This document shows positions 16,186 through 25,412 of a stretch of 64,000 nt of DNA, piece after piece. Within the stretch, counting starts at the first letter, position 1, and each line of letters opens with the position of its first letter. The position numbers were made by a program, and so were the translations under genes. Under the pieces are notes generated by a model that searched no databases, was not told where the DNA came from, and worked only from the letters and a program-made list of their open reading frames with translations. Source of the DNA: Herbaspirillum sp. alder98 (GTDB lineage: Bacteria > Pseudomonadota > Gammaproteobacteria > Burkholderiales > Burkholderiaceae_D); NCBI RefSeq assembly GCF_020179755.1, contig NZ_JAIUCY010000008.1:152788-216787 (forward strand), written 5' to 3'.

Positions 16186-16876
16186 AGTCATAGACGAGGC
16201 AGGCCTGCTGGCCGCCGAACTGCTGGCGCGCCGCTGGTTGCCGCGCAAGCATCCGCGCGTGCGCCGTGCGTTGATCGACGCCGACCTGTGGCAATCCGTG
16301 CAAGAGCGCCTGGCGCAGGTGGGGCTGCGGCTGGTCGACAATATCCATGCCGACCATATCTGCGTGGCGCTGCTGCGCGGGGCCGAGACGGCCGTGTTCG
16401 GCGAGGCCGGGCTGGATGCCAACAATAACGTCGAATTGCCGCGTGACGCGGTGTCGTTATTGATCCTGCTGTGGTCCCTGATCGTGTTGCCCAAGCGTGA
16501 ACGCCAGTCGGCGCGCGCGGCCAGCGCCGAAGGCGATGCGCAGGAAGAAATGTTCAATCGCGAAAAGCCGCTGCCCAGCGCCGCCGCAGTCAGTCCGGTG
16601 GTTTCCTACAAGGCGCTGCTGGCCGATTTCGGCACCCAGCTGGGCAAGAAGACCCGGATGGATGGCAACCTGAAGCGCCTGGAGGGGCACGGTTTCATCC
16701 TGCGTCGCGGCGACGATATCGCCGAAGGCCCCTTGCTGGATCTCTTGCTTGATTACGACAGCCTGGCGCCACGCATCCTCGATGGCGCGCTGGGCGATGT
16801 CCTGGCGCGCGTGCGCCAGCAGGAAAGCGACACCGCCGCCCTGACAGAAAACCGCGCCGATGGAGAAGACGCCTGA
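16178..16876 (+). CDS. KITE-like subunit of the SMC-type complex (MksE-like, inferred)
   Basis: 232 residues. The N-terminal two thirds (AELLARRWLPRKHPRVRRALIDADLWQSVQERLAQVGLRLVDN, then ELPRDAVSLLILLWSLIVLP) and the C-terminal winged-helix-like part (YKALLADFGTQLGKKTRMDGNLKRLEGHGFILRRGDD) resemble the tandem winged-helix layout of MksE/JetB (DUF4194-like) proteins. These bind the kleisin and DNA in MukBEF-type complexes. The ATG at 16178 was preferred over one 39 bp upstream because it matches the gene overlap. Its last base is the A of the ATG of the ATPase gene, so all three genes are coupled. Confidence 0.65.
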   Translation: MSEVIDEAGLLAAELLARRWLPRKHPRVRRALIDADLWQSVQERLAQVGLRLVDNIHADHICVALLRGAETAVFGEAGLDANNNVELPRDAVSLLILLWSLIVLPKRERQSARAASAEGDAQEEMFNREKPLPSAAAVSPVVSYKALLADFGTQLGKKTRMDGNLKRLEGHGFILRRGDDIAEGPLLDLLLDYDSLAPRILDGALGDVLARVRQQESDTAALTENRADGEDA

Positions 16877-19686
16877 TGTTTCACCTGCAATCGCTTGAAC
16901 TGCTGCAATGGGATTATTGCCAGCGCCTGACCCTGCCGCTGGACGGCGCCATCATCACCGTCGCCGGTCCTAACGGCTCGGGCAAGACCACCTTGCTGGA
17001 CGCCATGCGCACGCTGCTGGGCCTGGATTGCTCGGGTGGGCGCAGCTACAAGACCTACGCCCGTCACGCCAATGCCGACACCACCTGGCTGCGCGCCACG
17101 GTCGACAACCGCCCTTATGGCCGGCAGACTTCCACCCGGCCGTTCGCCCGCAATCTGTTATATGCCGACAAGGTCACGCTGGCATGCCGCATCGAGCGCA
17201 ATGGCGGCGACTGGCAGCGTCGTTATGCGATGGCCGACGGCGATGTCTCCATCGAGAGCATGCTCGAGATCCCGGACAAGGACTGGCTGGGCGTGGAGCA
17301 CTGGCGCCGGCGTCTCGAAAATGCCGGTCTGTCGCGCGCGATCGCCCGCGTGCTGGCGCTGGAGCAGGGCCAGACCGATCGCTTGTGCGAATTCTCGCCG
17401 CGCGAACTGCTGCGACTGGTGTTTGAAGTCTTCGGCGACCAGGAAGTGCTGGACCGCTATGAAGAAGCGCGCCGCCATCAGCGCGAACTGGCGGCCGAAG
17501 TCGAAGCGGCGGAACGCGAACTGGTGCATGGCGAAGCGCAACTGGCCACGCTGGAAGCACGCGTGAACCTGTATCGCCAGTACCAGGGCAAGCTGCGCGA
17601 GCGTGAAACGCTGGCCACCGAAGTCATCCCGGTGCTCAACTGGCACGAGGAAAGACAAGTCACCGCTGGCAGGTTGCGCGAACTGCACCGCCAGCGCTTG
17701 CATGCCAGCGCGCAGCGCCGGCAACGCGCCGACGACCATGCGCGGCTGTTGCGCCTGTTGCAAGAGCGCCAGGCAGCAGCGGAAAAGGTACTGCAGCTGG
17801 AAACCGAGCGACATGAAGCACAGAAGCTGCAGGTGCAGGCGCGCGACGCCGAGAAACCGGTGGAGCAGCTGGTCGCCCATGCCAGGGAATTGATGAGCCT
17901 GGCCGCGGTGGAGGCCGATGCCGGCGAACTCACCAGGCGCCTGGAAGAACTTGAGCAGCAAAAGGCTGCGCACGACGAGCAATGGCGCGACCTGTCGGCT
18001 CAACGCAAGGATGCGCAAGGCGCGCTGGATCGCCTGCAGGGCCAGCGCCAGGCCCCGCCGCCGCCCGAAGTGCAGCGCTTTGGCCGCACGCTGCGCCAGG
18101 AAGACATCGCGCACCACTTCCTGGCCGACGTCATCGACATCACCGATGAACATTGGCGCGCTGCGGCCGAGGGCGTCCTGCGCGGCTCACGCTGGATCGT
18201 GGTGCTGGACAATCCCGCCGACGAAAGCCGCGCGATGGCCCTGGCCGAGCGTGAGCGCTATCGTCACTATGTCGTCGCCGATGCCGCCAATGCACCAGTG
18301 CAGCCTGCAGCCGACAGCTTGCTATCGGTACTGCGGTTCTCGGCCAAGGCGCCGTCCTGGTTATTGCGCCAGTTGTCCAACATCACGCGAGTGGCCGATA
18401 CGCAAGAGGGGGTAAGGCAGGGCGGGGAATGGATAACACCGCAGGCTTACTGGCGAGATGGTCGAGGCGGCCGCAGTGTCTGGAGCGATCCGGGCGATTA
18501 CCAGTTCGGCGCCGCCGCGCTGGCCGCGCGCAAGGCCTCGATCGAAAAGCGCCTGGCCGCACTCGACCAGCAACTGACCGAACTGGCCTTGCAGCAGAGC
18601 GCCGTGCGGCGTCAGCACGCGGCGGCTACTGAAGCCAGCAAGGGGCACCTTGCCGCCGATGAACTGGCGCGGCGCAGCGAAGAATTCGAATTGGCGCGCC
18701 GCCAGTTGCCGGCGCTGTCGCAGGCACGCACCGCGGCCAGCCTGCGTTGGGATGCGCTGGACCAGGAACACAAGACCGCAGTCGTCGCCAACACTCGCGC
18801 CGACAGCAGTTACCTGGCCTTGCAGAAGCATTTGCGCGAGGCTGAGGGCGACGTCGAGCGCCACGAGCGCGAATGGCGTGGACGTTACGATGAGCAGGTC
18901 AGTCGCGCGGCAAGCTCGCGTGCGCAGAAGAAGCGCTTTCCGCCGAGATGGATCGCAGCGAGCGCGGTGCAATCGCTCTATGACACTTATTCCAATGGCA
19001 AGCAGGCCGAGTTGCGCATGGGTGCGGTGCAAGGCGAACTTGATACCGGCAATTGGGAAACCGACCCCGGCGTGATGGATCGCCAGGTGCTGATGCAGGG
19101 CACGGTGGGCAACCAGCGCAATGAGCTGGATTCGCGCAAGGCCAGCAATTCGGCGGCAGAGGAAGCGGTGGGCAATGCCCGCGAGCGTTATAGCGACGTC
19201 CTGCGCGCCACCATCCGTCGCTACCGCAAGAACATTGTCGAACTTGGGCTGTTGGCCGGGGTGGATGTCAGCGCCGACCTGCCGCATCTGGACAACGACG
19301 ACGCCGTATTGCGCCAGGCCGAGTTGAAGGTCAGTTTCAATTTCGACGGCAAGGGGCAGATTGGCTTGAACGACGGCGAGGCATCTGGCGGGCAGCAGGT
19401 GATCAAGTCCCTGATCCTGCTGGTGGGTTTGCTCAAGGACGACGATGTGCCGGGCGGCTTTGTATTCATCGATGAGCCGTTTGCCCACCTGGATGTGCGC
19501 AATATCCAGCTGGTGGGGCATTTCCTGAAATCGACCCGTGCGCAATACGTGTTGACCACGCCGATCACGCACAACGTCGAGGTGTTCGAGCCGGCCGATA
19601 TCACGCTGGTGACGTCGAAGAAGCCACGTGACGCACGCTGGGCGCCACCGATCGGGGTGTTGCAGCGGCGTGCAGATTCGGCATGA
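16876..19686 (+). CDS. SMC-like ATPase of an MksB/JetC-type complex
   Basis: 936 residues. Walker A GPNGSGKTT lies at residues 31-39; signature ASGGQQ and Walker B FVFIDEPFAHLD lie about 70 to 100 residues before the C-terminus. Between them are two Arg/Glu/Gln-rich coiled coils (about 190-390 and 530-800) around a globular hinge (about 395-525, HWRAAAEGVLRGSRWIVVL). This is SMC architecture with short arms. MksB in condensin-like complexes and JetC in Wadjet anti-plasmid systems share it. The two upstream genes supply the likely kleisin and KITE subunits. No JetD/MksG nuclease follows: the next stretch is a repeat array and then a convergent sugar operon. Confidence 0.88.
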   Translation: MFHLQSLELLQWDYCQRLTLPLDGAIITVAGPNGSGKTTLLDAMRTLLGLDCSGGRSYKTYARHANADTTWLRATVDNRPYGRQTSTRPFARNLLYADKVTLACRIERNGGDWQRRYAMADGDVSIESMLEIPDKDWLGVEHWRRRLENAGLSRAIARVLALEQGQTDRLCEFSPRELLRLVFEVFGDQEVLDRYEEARRHQRELAAEVEAAERELVHGEAQLATLEARVNLYRQYQGKLRERETLATEVIPVLNWHEERQVTAGRLRELHRQRLHASAQRRQRADDHARLLRLLQERQAAAEKVLQLETERHEAQKLQVQARDAEKPVEQLVAHARELMSLAAVEADAGELTRRLEELEQQKAAHDEQWRDLSAQRKDAQGALDRLQGQRQAPPPPEVQRFGRTLRQEDIAHHFLADVIDITDEHWRAAAEGVLRGSRWIVVLDNPADESRAMALAERERYRHYVVADAANAPVQPAADSLLSVLRFSAKAPSWLLRQLSNITRVADTQEGVRQGGEWITPQAYWRDGRGGRSVWSDPGDYQFGAAALAARKASIEKRLAALDQQLTELALQQSAVRRQHAAATEASKGHLAADELARRSEEFELARRQLPALSQARTAASLRWDALDQEHKTAVVANTRADSSYLALQKHLREAEGDVERHEREWRGRYDEQVSRAASSRAQKKRFPPRWIAASAVQSLYDTYSNGKQAELRMGAVQGELDTGNWETDPGVMDRQVLMQGTVGNQRNELDSRKASNSAAEEAVGNARERYSDVLRATIRRYRKNIVELGLLAGVDVSADLPHLDNDDAVLRQAELKVSFNFDGKGQIGLNDGEASGGQQVIKSLILLVGLLKDDDVPGGFVFIDEPFAHLDVRNIQLVGHFLKSTRAQYVLTTPITHNVEVFEPADITLVTSKKPRDARWAPPIGVLQRRADSA

Positions 19687-20579
19687 TGGGCGGCGGGGCG
19701 AGTTATCTTTAACTCTTCCCGTCGTCCTGACGAAAGTCAGGACCCGGCGTCTCTCAGCGTCGGCATGATGCGACAGAAGCCACTGGGTACCGGCCTTCGC
19801 CGGCACGACGGGTTGATTATTTATAACCAAACCACCGTCGTCCTGACGAAAGTCAGGACCCGGCGTCTCTCAGCGTCGGCATGGTGCGACAGAAGCCACT
19901 GGGTACCGGCCTTTGCCGGCACGACGGGTTGATTATTTATAACCAAACCACCGTCGTCCTGACGAAAGTCAGGACCCAGCGTCTCTCAGCGTCGGCATGG
20001 TGCGACAGAAGCCATTGGGTACCGGCCTTCGCCGGCACGACGGATTAGTTATTTATAACCAAACCACCGTCGTCCTGACGAAAGTCAGGACCCAGCGTCT
20101 CTCAGCGTCGGCATGGTGCGACAGAAGCCACTGGGTACCGGCCTTCGCCGGCACGACGGATTAGTTATTTATAACCAAACCACCGTCGTCCTGACGAAAG
20201 TCAGGACCCAGCGTCTCTCAGCGTCGGCATGGTGCGACAGAAGTCACTGGGTAGCGGCCTTCGCCGGCACGACGGATTAGTTATTTATAACCAAACCACC
20301 GTCGTCCTGACGAAAGTCAGGACCCAGCGTCTCTCAGCGTCGGAATGGTGCGACAGAAGCCACTGGGTAGCGGCCTTCGCCGGCACGACGGATTAGTTAT
20401 TTATAACCAAACCACCGTCGTCCTGACGAAAGTCAGGACCCGGCGTCTCTCAGCGTCGGCATGGTGCGACAGAAGCCACTGGGTACCGGCCTTCGCCGGC
20501 ACGACGGATTAGTTATTTATAACCAAACCACCGTCGTCCTGACGAAAGTCAGGACCCAGCGTCTTTTAACTCCGTTTAA
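19687..20579. other. Convergent intergenic region filled by a tandem repeat array
   Basis: 893 bp between the rightward SMC operon and the leftward xylose operon. About 840 bp of it is the array at 19721-20563. No gene is supported; short open frames here only reflect the repeat. Confidence 0.85.
19721..20563. repeat. 116-bp tandem repeat array, seven full units and one partial
   Basis: Units begin GTCGTCCTGACGAAAGTCAG at 19721, 19837, 19953, 20069, 20185, 20301, 20417 and 20533, so the period is exactly 116 bp and the last unit is partial. Each unit holds hairpins CCTGAC-GAAA-GTCAGG and CCGGC-CTTC-GCCGG, has inverted ends (CCGTCGT...ACGACGG), and is joined by an AT-rich linker ending TTATTTATAACCAAACCA. 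Units differ at only a few positions (for example GGTTGATT or GATTAGTT at the linker, GGGTACC or GGGTAGC). A diverged single unit lies at 8546-8635. Confidence 0.95.
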
Positions 20580-21461
20580 CTAAGACGACAACCCATACAC
20601 CTTGCCCGAAGTCTCGCCCCAAAGCGCGTCCTGTTCGCTTTCCGTCAAGCGCGTCTGCGCCCACTCGCGGGTAACCGAGACGACCTTCGAATAAGACGCC
20701 GCCAGCAGGCAGACAGGCCAGTCCGAACCGAACATGAGCCGTTGCGGCCCGAACAGCTCCAGTGCGGTATCGAGGCAAAGCAGGATATGGTCGAAATCGC
20801 GCAGACACAATCCGCGCATCCAGTCGGCTTCGGTCACCAGGCCCGAGAGCTTGCAGGTGACGTGCGGCATGGCGGCCAGCGCCCGTACCTCTTCACGCCA
20901 GCGCTCGAAGGCGCCCTTGTTCTTGCGAAACTCCTTGAGCGCCGGTTTTCCCAGATGGTTGAGCACCAGCCAATGCTGGTCATGCGCGGCGCAAAATGCG
21001 CGCACTGAAGATAACTGCCGCTCATGCACCAGCACGTCGTAGACGTAATGGCGCTCCTGCAGCCAGCGGATTCCCTGGTTGAACTGCGGCTGCGCCAGGA
21101 ACGCCGACGGATCACTCTCGTCCTGGAGCTGGTGGCGAAACCCTAACAGCTTGTCGCGCCCCCATTGCTCCACGTGATCCGCCAGTTCAGGCGATGAAAT
21201 ATCTTCCCAGCCGATGATGCCCGCGATGCGCCGATCCTGGCGCGCCAGCGCCAGCAGGAAAGCCGTCTCGTCGCGGCCCGCGCGGGCCTGCACCGTGATC
21301 GACGCCTGCAGGCCGTGCGCTTCCAGCAGCGGCTGGAACTGGTAAGGCATCCGATCCAGCGCCAGCAGTTCCATGTCGGTGCCGATCCAGGGATAGTCCT
21401 GCGAGCGATAGCGCCAGAAGTGTTGATGGGCGTCGATCCGTAGCGGTTTTTTTATACTCAT
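20580..21461 (-). CDS. Amidohydrolase-2 family protein, probable sugar lactonase
   Basis: 293 residues starting IDAHQHFWRY, with LGFRHQLQDE, VLNHLGKP and MFGSDWPVC further on. This is the metal-dependent hydrolase pattern of L-fuconolactonase and related sugar lactonases. It is the last gene of an operon encoding xylose uptake, xylose dehydrogenase and xylonate dehydratase, so the likely role is opening D-xylonolactone to xylonate, replacing the SMP30-type XylC of Caulobacter. That role is inferred from context. The start was placed at MSIKKPLRIDAHQHFW, six codons after the first possible codon, because it best fits the family. Confidence 0.78.
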   Translation of the reverse strand: MSIKKPLRIDAHQHFWRYRSQDYPWIGTDMELLALDRMPYQFQPLLEAHGLQASITVQARAGRDETAFLLALARQDRRIAGIIGWEDISSPELADHVEQWGRDKLLGFRHQLQDESDPSAFLAQPQFNQGIRWLQERHYVYDVLVHERQLSSVRAFCAAHDQHWLVLNHLGKPALKEFRKNKGAFERWREEVRALAAMPHVTCKLSGLVTEADWMRGLCLRDFDHILLCLDTALELFGPQRLMFGSDWPVCLLAASYSKVVSVTREWAQTRLTESEQDALWGETSGKVYGLSS

Positions 21462-21524
21462 GAGGAAGCAACTCCACACGATGGCTAGCGAGACAGACGG
21501 CCCAGACGCTAATCATCAGCTTGG

Positions 21525-23309
21525 TTAGTGATTGTGACGAGGTAATACCTTCGCCACGCCTTGGTACTTCACCGCCAGTTCCATGCAGGCGCCGGTTTCC
21601 AGTTGCCCCACGGTGCTGCGATAGATTTCCTGCCACGGCGTCTGGCTGGCAGGTACCGCCGGGATGCCTTCGGCCTTGCGGCGCGCCAGCTCTTCGTCGC
21701 TCACCAGCATGTTGCAGGCGCCGGTATTGAGGTCGATGCGCACCTTGTCGCCATCACGCAGATAGGCCAGTCCGCCGCCGACCGCGCTTTCGGGCGAGGC
21801 GTTGAGAATCGATGGGCTGTCGGACGTGCCCGACTGGCGACCGTCGCCCAGCGTCGGCAGCGTGGTGATGCCACGGCGCAGCAACGCATCGGGCGGTTGC
21901 ATGTTGACGACCTCGGCCGAGCCGGGCCAGCCCACCGGGCCGGCGCCGCGAATGACCAGGATGGTGTTTTCGTCGATGCCCAGCGCCGGGTCGTTGATGC
22001 GGGCGTGGTAATCGTCGGAACCGTCGAAGACGGCGGCGGTGCATTCGAAGATGCCTTCGCTGCCGGGCGTGCTCAGGTAACGCTGGCGGAAGGTGTCCGA
22101 GATGACGCTGGTCTTCATGATGGCGAAGTTGAACAGGTTGCCCTTCAGCGCCAGGAAGCCGGCGCGTTCGCGCAGCGGCGCGGCGAACGGGAAGATCACT
22201 TCACGGTCGCCCGTTTCACGTCCCTCCAGGTTGCTGGCCATGCTCTTGCCGGTGGCCGTCATGCGCTCGGAGCGCAGCTTGCCGGCCTGTTGCAGTTCCC
22301 ACATGATGGCCGGCACGCCGCCGGCGCGGTGGAATCGCTCGCCCAGGTATTTGCCGGCGGGCTGCATGTTGAGCAGCAAGGGCACGTCGTAGCCGTAGGT
22401 CATCCAGTCGTCGGACTGCAACTCGACACCCGCATGACGCGCCATCGCCATGATGTGCGGCTGGGCGTTGGTGGAGCCGCCGATGGCGGCGTTGACGACG
22501 ATCGCATCCAGGAAGGCGTCGCGGGTCAGGATGGCCGACGGGCGCAAGTCTTCATAGGCCATGCCGACGATGCGGCGGCCGGTTTCATACGCCATCTGGC
22601 CGCGTTCACGGTAGGGCGCCGGAATCGCCGAGCAACCGGTCAGCGACATGCCCAGCGCCTCGGCGATGGCGTTCATGGTCGAGGCCGTACCCATCGTGTT
22701 GCAGTGGCCGGAAGAGGGTGCCGATGCTGCCGCGATCTCCAGGAATTTTTCATTGTCGATGGCGCCGGCGGACAACTGGCGACGGCCTTTCCAGATGGCC
22801 GCGCCCGAGCCGACCAGTTCGCCGTCGAGCCAGCCGTCGAGCATCGGGCCACCCGACAGCACGATGGCCGGGATGTCGACCGTGGCTGCCGCCATGATCT
22901 GCGCCGGCGTGGTCTTGTCGCAGCCGGTGGTCAGCACCACGGCGTCGATCGGGTAGCCATGCAGGATCTCGACCAGGCCCATGTAGGACAGGTTGCGATC
23001 GATTGCCGCGGTCGGGCGGCGGCAATTTTCAAACACCGGATGCAGCGGGAACTCCATCGGAATACCGCCCGCATCGCGAATGCCGTCGCGTACGCGGCGC
23101 GCCAGTTCCAGGTGAATCCGGTTGCATGGGCTGATGTCGCTGCCGCTTTGCGCGATGCCGATGATGGGACGGCCCGAACGCAGCTCTTCAGCCGTGATGC
23201 CGTAGTTCATGAAGCGCTCGAGATAGAGCGCGGTCATGTCGATATGGTCTGGATTGTCGAACCAGTCCTGGGAGCGGAACCGGCGAGGTGTCGGGTGTTG
23301 ATTCTTCAT
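21525..23309 (-). CDS. xylD: D-xylonate dehydratase (IlvD/Edd family)
   Basis: 594 residues. The sequence closely follows the Caulobacter XylD pattern as I recall it: TPRRFRSQDWFDNPDHIDMTALYLERFMNYGIT at the start, SGSDISPCNRIHL, TTGCDKTTPAQIMAA, SGHCNTMGTASTMN and the ending AVKYQGVAKVLPRHNH. The Cys residues in SPCNR, GCDK and HCNT would hold the iron-sulfur cluster. The enzyme dehydrates D-xylonate to 2-keto-3-deoxy-D-xylonate in the Weimberg and Dahms routes. It lies between the lactonase-like gene and the xylose dehydrogenase gene. The later enzymes of the route are not in the window. L-arabonate dehydratases are close relatives, but the neighbours favour xylose. Confidence 0.9.
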   Translation of the reverse strand: MKNQHPTPRRFRSQDWFDNPDHIDMTALYLERFMNYGITAEELRSGRPIIGIAQSGSDISPCNRIHLELARRVRDGIRDAGGIPMEFPLHPVFENCRRPTAAIDRNLSYMGLVEILHGYPIDAVVLTTGCDKTTPAQIMAAATVDIPAIVLSGGPMLDGWLDGELVGSGAAIWKGRRQLSAGAIDNEKFLEIAAASAPSSGHCNTMGTASTMNAIAEALGMSLTGCSAIPAPYRERGQMAYETGRRIVGMAYEDLRPSAILTRDAFLDAIVVNAAIGGSTNAQPHIMAMARHAGVELQSDDWMTYGYDVPLLLNMQPAGKYLGERFHRAGGVPAIMWELQQAGKLRSERMTATGKSMASNLEGRETGDREVIFPFAAPLRERAGFLALKGNLFNFAIMKTSVISDTFRQRYLSTPGSEGIFECTAAVFDGSDDYHARINDPALGIDENTILVIRGAGPVGWPGSAEVVNMQPPDALLRRGITTLPTLGDGRQSGTSDSPSILNASPESAVGGGLAYLRDGDKVRIDLNTGACNMLVSDEELARRKAEGIPAVPASQTPWQEIYRSTVGQLETGACMELAVKYQGVAKVLPRHNH

Positions 23310-23399
23310 TTTTTGCCTCTGTTATTAATGTCGATTAGCCCGTTAGTATCGCCGATCCTTCGACATTGCACCCTCGACCCTGTTGGACGGACATTTATC

Positions 23400-24179
23400 T
23401 CATGCGCCGAGCCAGCCGGCATCGACGTAATAATTGCGACCCGTGCATTTGGCCGCGCTGTCCGAGGCCAGGAACAGCGCCAGCGCGGCGACATCGTGCG
23501 GTTCGATGCGGCCGGGCAGGCACTGCGCCGACAGGATCTTGGCTTCTTCCTCGGGGTTGTGCCACAGGCGCGTCTGGCGTGGTGTGCGAATCGCGCCGGG
23601 GATCACGCAATTGACCCGCACGCCATCACCGCCCAGGTCGCGCGCCAGTCCGTGCGTGAGTCCTTCGATGGCCGCCTTGGCGGTCATGTACAGCGATAGC
23701 TTGGGCAGGCCCAGATGCCACGAGATCGAACCGAAGTTAAGAATCACGCCTTGTCCCTGCTCGCGCATGCCGGGCGCGACCGCCTGTGCGGAGAAGAACT
23801 GATGGCGCAGATTGACGGCCATGCGCTCATCCCAGTAAGCGGGACTGACATCGGTAATGGCATGGCGGTCATCGTTGGCGGCATTGTTGATCAGGATATC
23901 GACCGCGCCCGCCAGTTCGTTGATGCGCCTGAAGGTTGCGGCCAGCGCATCCAGGTCAAGCAGGTTGCAGTGCAGGAAGGTGGGCGGGACGATTGCGCCC
24001 TGCAGCGATGCCTCCAGGGCACGCGATTCTTCGGCAGCGATATCCAGGAAGAACACCTTGGCGCCCTGTTCGACGAAAGCGCTGACCAGGGCCGCGCCGA
24101 TGCCGGTGCCACCGCCGGTGACGACCACCCGCTTGCCGGCCAGGCTGCGGTAAATAGCGTGCTCGAATGATGCGGTCAT
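23400..24179 (-). CDS. xylB: D-xylose 1-dehydrogenase (NAD+), SDR family
   Basis: 259 residues. The NAD motif TGGGTGIG is at residues 21-28 and the catalytic Ser and YMTAK follow in NFGSISWHLGLPKLSLYMTAKAAIEG. The whole sequence matches the Caulobacter D-xylose dehydrogenase pattern (SLAGKRVVVTGGG, NNAANDDRH, YWDERMAVNLRH, AGWLGA end). It oxidises D-xylose to D-xylonolactone in the cytoplasm. The start at MTASFEHAIYRSLAGKR was chosen over an upstream ATG that would add 21 residues not seen in the family. It follows xylH and precedes xylD in one operon. Confidence 0.9.
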   Translation of the reverse strand: MTASFEHAIYRSLAGKRVVVTGGGTGIGAALVSAFVEQGAKVFFLDIAAEESRALEASLQGAIVPPTFLHCNLLDLDALAATFRRINELAGAVDILINNAANDDRHAITDVSPAYWDERMAVNLRHQFFSAQAVAPGMREQGQGVILNFGSISWHLGLPKLSLYMTAKAAIEGLTHGLARDLGGDGVRVNCVIPGAIRTPRQTRLWHNPEEEAKILSAQCLPGRIEPHDVAALALFLASDSAAKCTGRNYYVDAGWLGA

Positions 24180-24254
24180 GCGGAAATGCTCCAAAAAAGT
24201 TGAATGGCCTGCCAGGCCACGCCTGGCGAAAAATGAATGCAAGAAAGTTAGCGA

Positions 24255-25394
24255 TCAGCGTCCGGAGCGCGTGCTGACATCGACCCAGACCGCCAGCACC
24301 AGGATGCTGCCCTTGACGATCATCTGCCAGTAAGTGCCGACATCGAGCATCGACATGCCGTTGTCGAGGCTGGCCATCACCAGCGCGCCGATCAGCGCGC
24401 CGTAGATGGTGCCCGAGCCGCCGCGCATGGAGGTGCCGCCGATGAAGCACGCAGCGATGGCGTCGAGTTCGGCCATGTTGCCCGCCGACGGCGAACCGGC
24501 TGCCAGGCGCGCCGTGTTCACCAGCCCGGCCAGGGCGCACATCACGCCCATGATGCCGAACACCCACAGCTTGACTGCCTGCACGTTGACGCCCGACAAG
24601 CGCGTGGCTTCCATATTGCTGCCTACCGAATAGATGCGGCGGCCGAACACGGTTTGCGTGGTGACGTAGCTGAACAGGCCCAGCAGCGCCAGCAACAGCA
24701 GCACCGGCACGGGGATGCCGTCATAACTATTGAGCGTGCGCACGAACACCAGCAGCACCACGCCGATGACGATCACCTTCACCGCATCGCGCCACAAGGC
24801 CGGCACCGGCAGGGCGTGTTTTGCGCGATTCACGCGCTGGCGCCAGGTCAGGCCCAGCGTCAGCGCGAACAGCACTACCATCAGCGCAATGCCGAACTGT
24901 GGCGGCAGATAACCTTGCCCCAGATAGACCAGGTGCTCCGACACCGGCGCGATGGTCAAGCCGCCGGTGGTGCCGAGCAGGATGCCGCGAAACGCCAGCA
25001 TGCCGCCCAGGCCGACGATGAACGAGGGAATCAATTTATACGCCGTCAGGTAGCCGCTGAACATCCCAAGCGCCAGGCCCAGGCCCAGTACCACCGCCAG
25101 GTTCAGCGCCAGCGGCAGGTGGTAGGTCACATCCAGGATGGCGGCTACGCCGCCCAGCAGGCCCAGCAGCGAACCGACCGACAGATCGATCTCACCGGCG
25201 ATGATGACCAGCACCATGCCGCAGGCCAGAATGCCGGTGACCGCCATCTGGCGCAGCAGGTTGGACAGGTTGCGTGGTGTCACGAAGCCACCGTCGGTCT
25301 GCCAGCTGAAGAAGGCCCAGATGAGGGCGATGGCAATCAATAACGCGATGATCTTGTAGCGGCCAAAGACCTGTTTGATGTTGAGTGTGGTCAT
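24255..25394 (-). CDS. xylH: D-xylose ABC transporter permease
   Basis: 379 residues with about ten hydrophobic helices and the ribose/xylose permease signatures: GMVLVIIAGEIDLSVGSLLGL near residue 65 and GGTSMRGGSGTIYGALIGALVMASLDNGMSML near the C-terminus. The large loop with HAL.VPALW between helices is typical of XylH rather than RbsC. It carries xylose across the inner membrane with XylF and XylG encoded upstream. The gene starts 18 bp after xylG. Confidence 0.92.
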   Translation of the reverse strand: MTTLNIKQVFGRYKIIALLIAIALIWAFFSWQTDGGFVTPRNLSNLLRQMAVTGILACGMVLVIIAGEIDLSVGSLLGLLGGVAAILDVTYHLPLALNLAVVLGLGLALGMFSGYLTAYKLIPSFIVGLGGMLAFRGILLGTTGGLTIAPVSEHLVYLGQGYLPPQFGIALMVVLFALTLGLTWRQRVNRAKHALPVPALWRDAVKVIVIGVVLLVFVRTLNSYDGIPVPVLLLLALLGLFSYVTTQTVFGRRIYSVGSNMEATRLSGVNVQAVKLWVFGIMGVMCALAGLVNTARLAAGSPSAGNMAELDAIAACFIGGTSMRGGSGTIYGALIGALVMASLDNGMSMLDVGTYWQMIVKGSILVLAVWVDVSTRSGR

Positions 25395-25412
25395 GCTCGG
25401 TTCCTGATTGTT

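Noticed and set aside
14860..19686. Complete four-gene Wadjet (JetABCD) system
   Set aside because: No JetD-like TOPRIM gene follows or precedes the three genes in the window, so only an SMC/Mks-like complex is claimed.
19721..20563. CRISPR array
   Set aside because: Period 116 bp with repeats almost identical along the whole unit, no variable spacers, no cas genes, and palindromic termini. It is a tandem palindromic repeat array.
21525..23309. Dihydroxy-acid dehydratase IlvD for branched-chain amino acid synthesis
   Set aside because: The N-terminus, length and ending match sugar-acid dehydratases of the XylD type, and the neighbours are xylose genes.
21561..23699. 712-codon open frame on the + strand opposite xylD and xylB
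   Set aside because: It is antisense to two clearly recognised genes, is extremely rich in Arg, His, Gly and Gln, and has no family resemblance. GC-rich codon bias leaves such antisense frames open.
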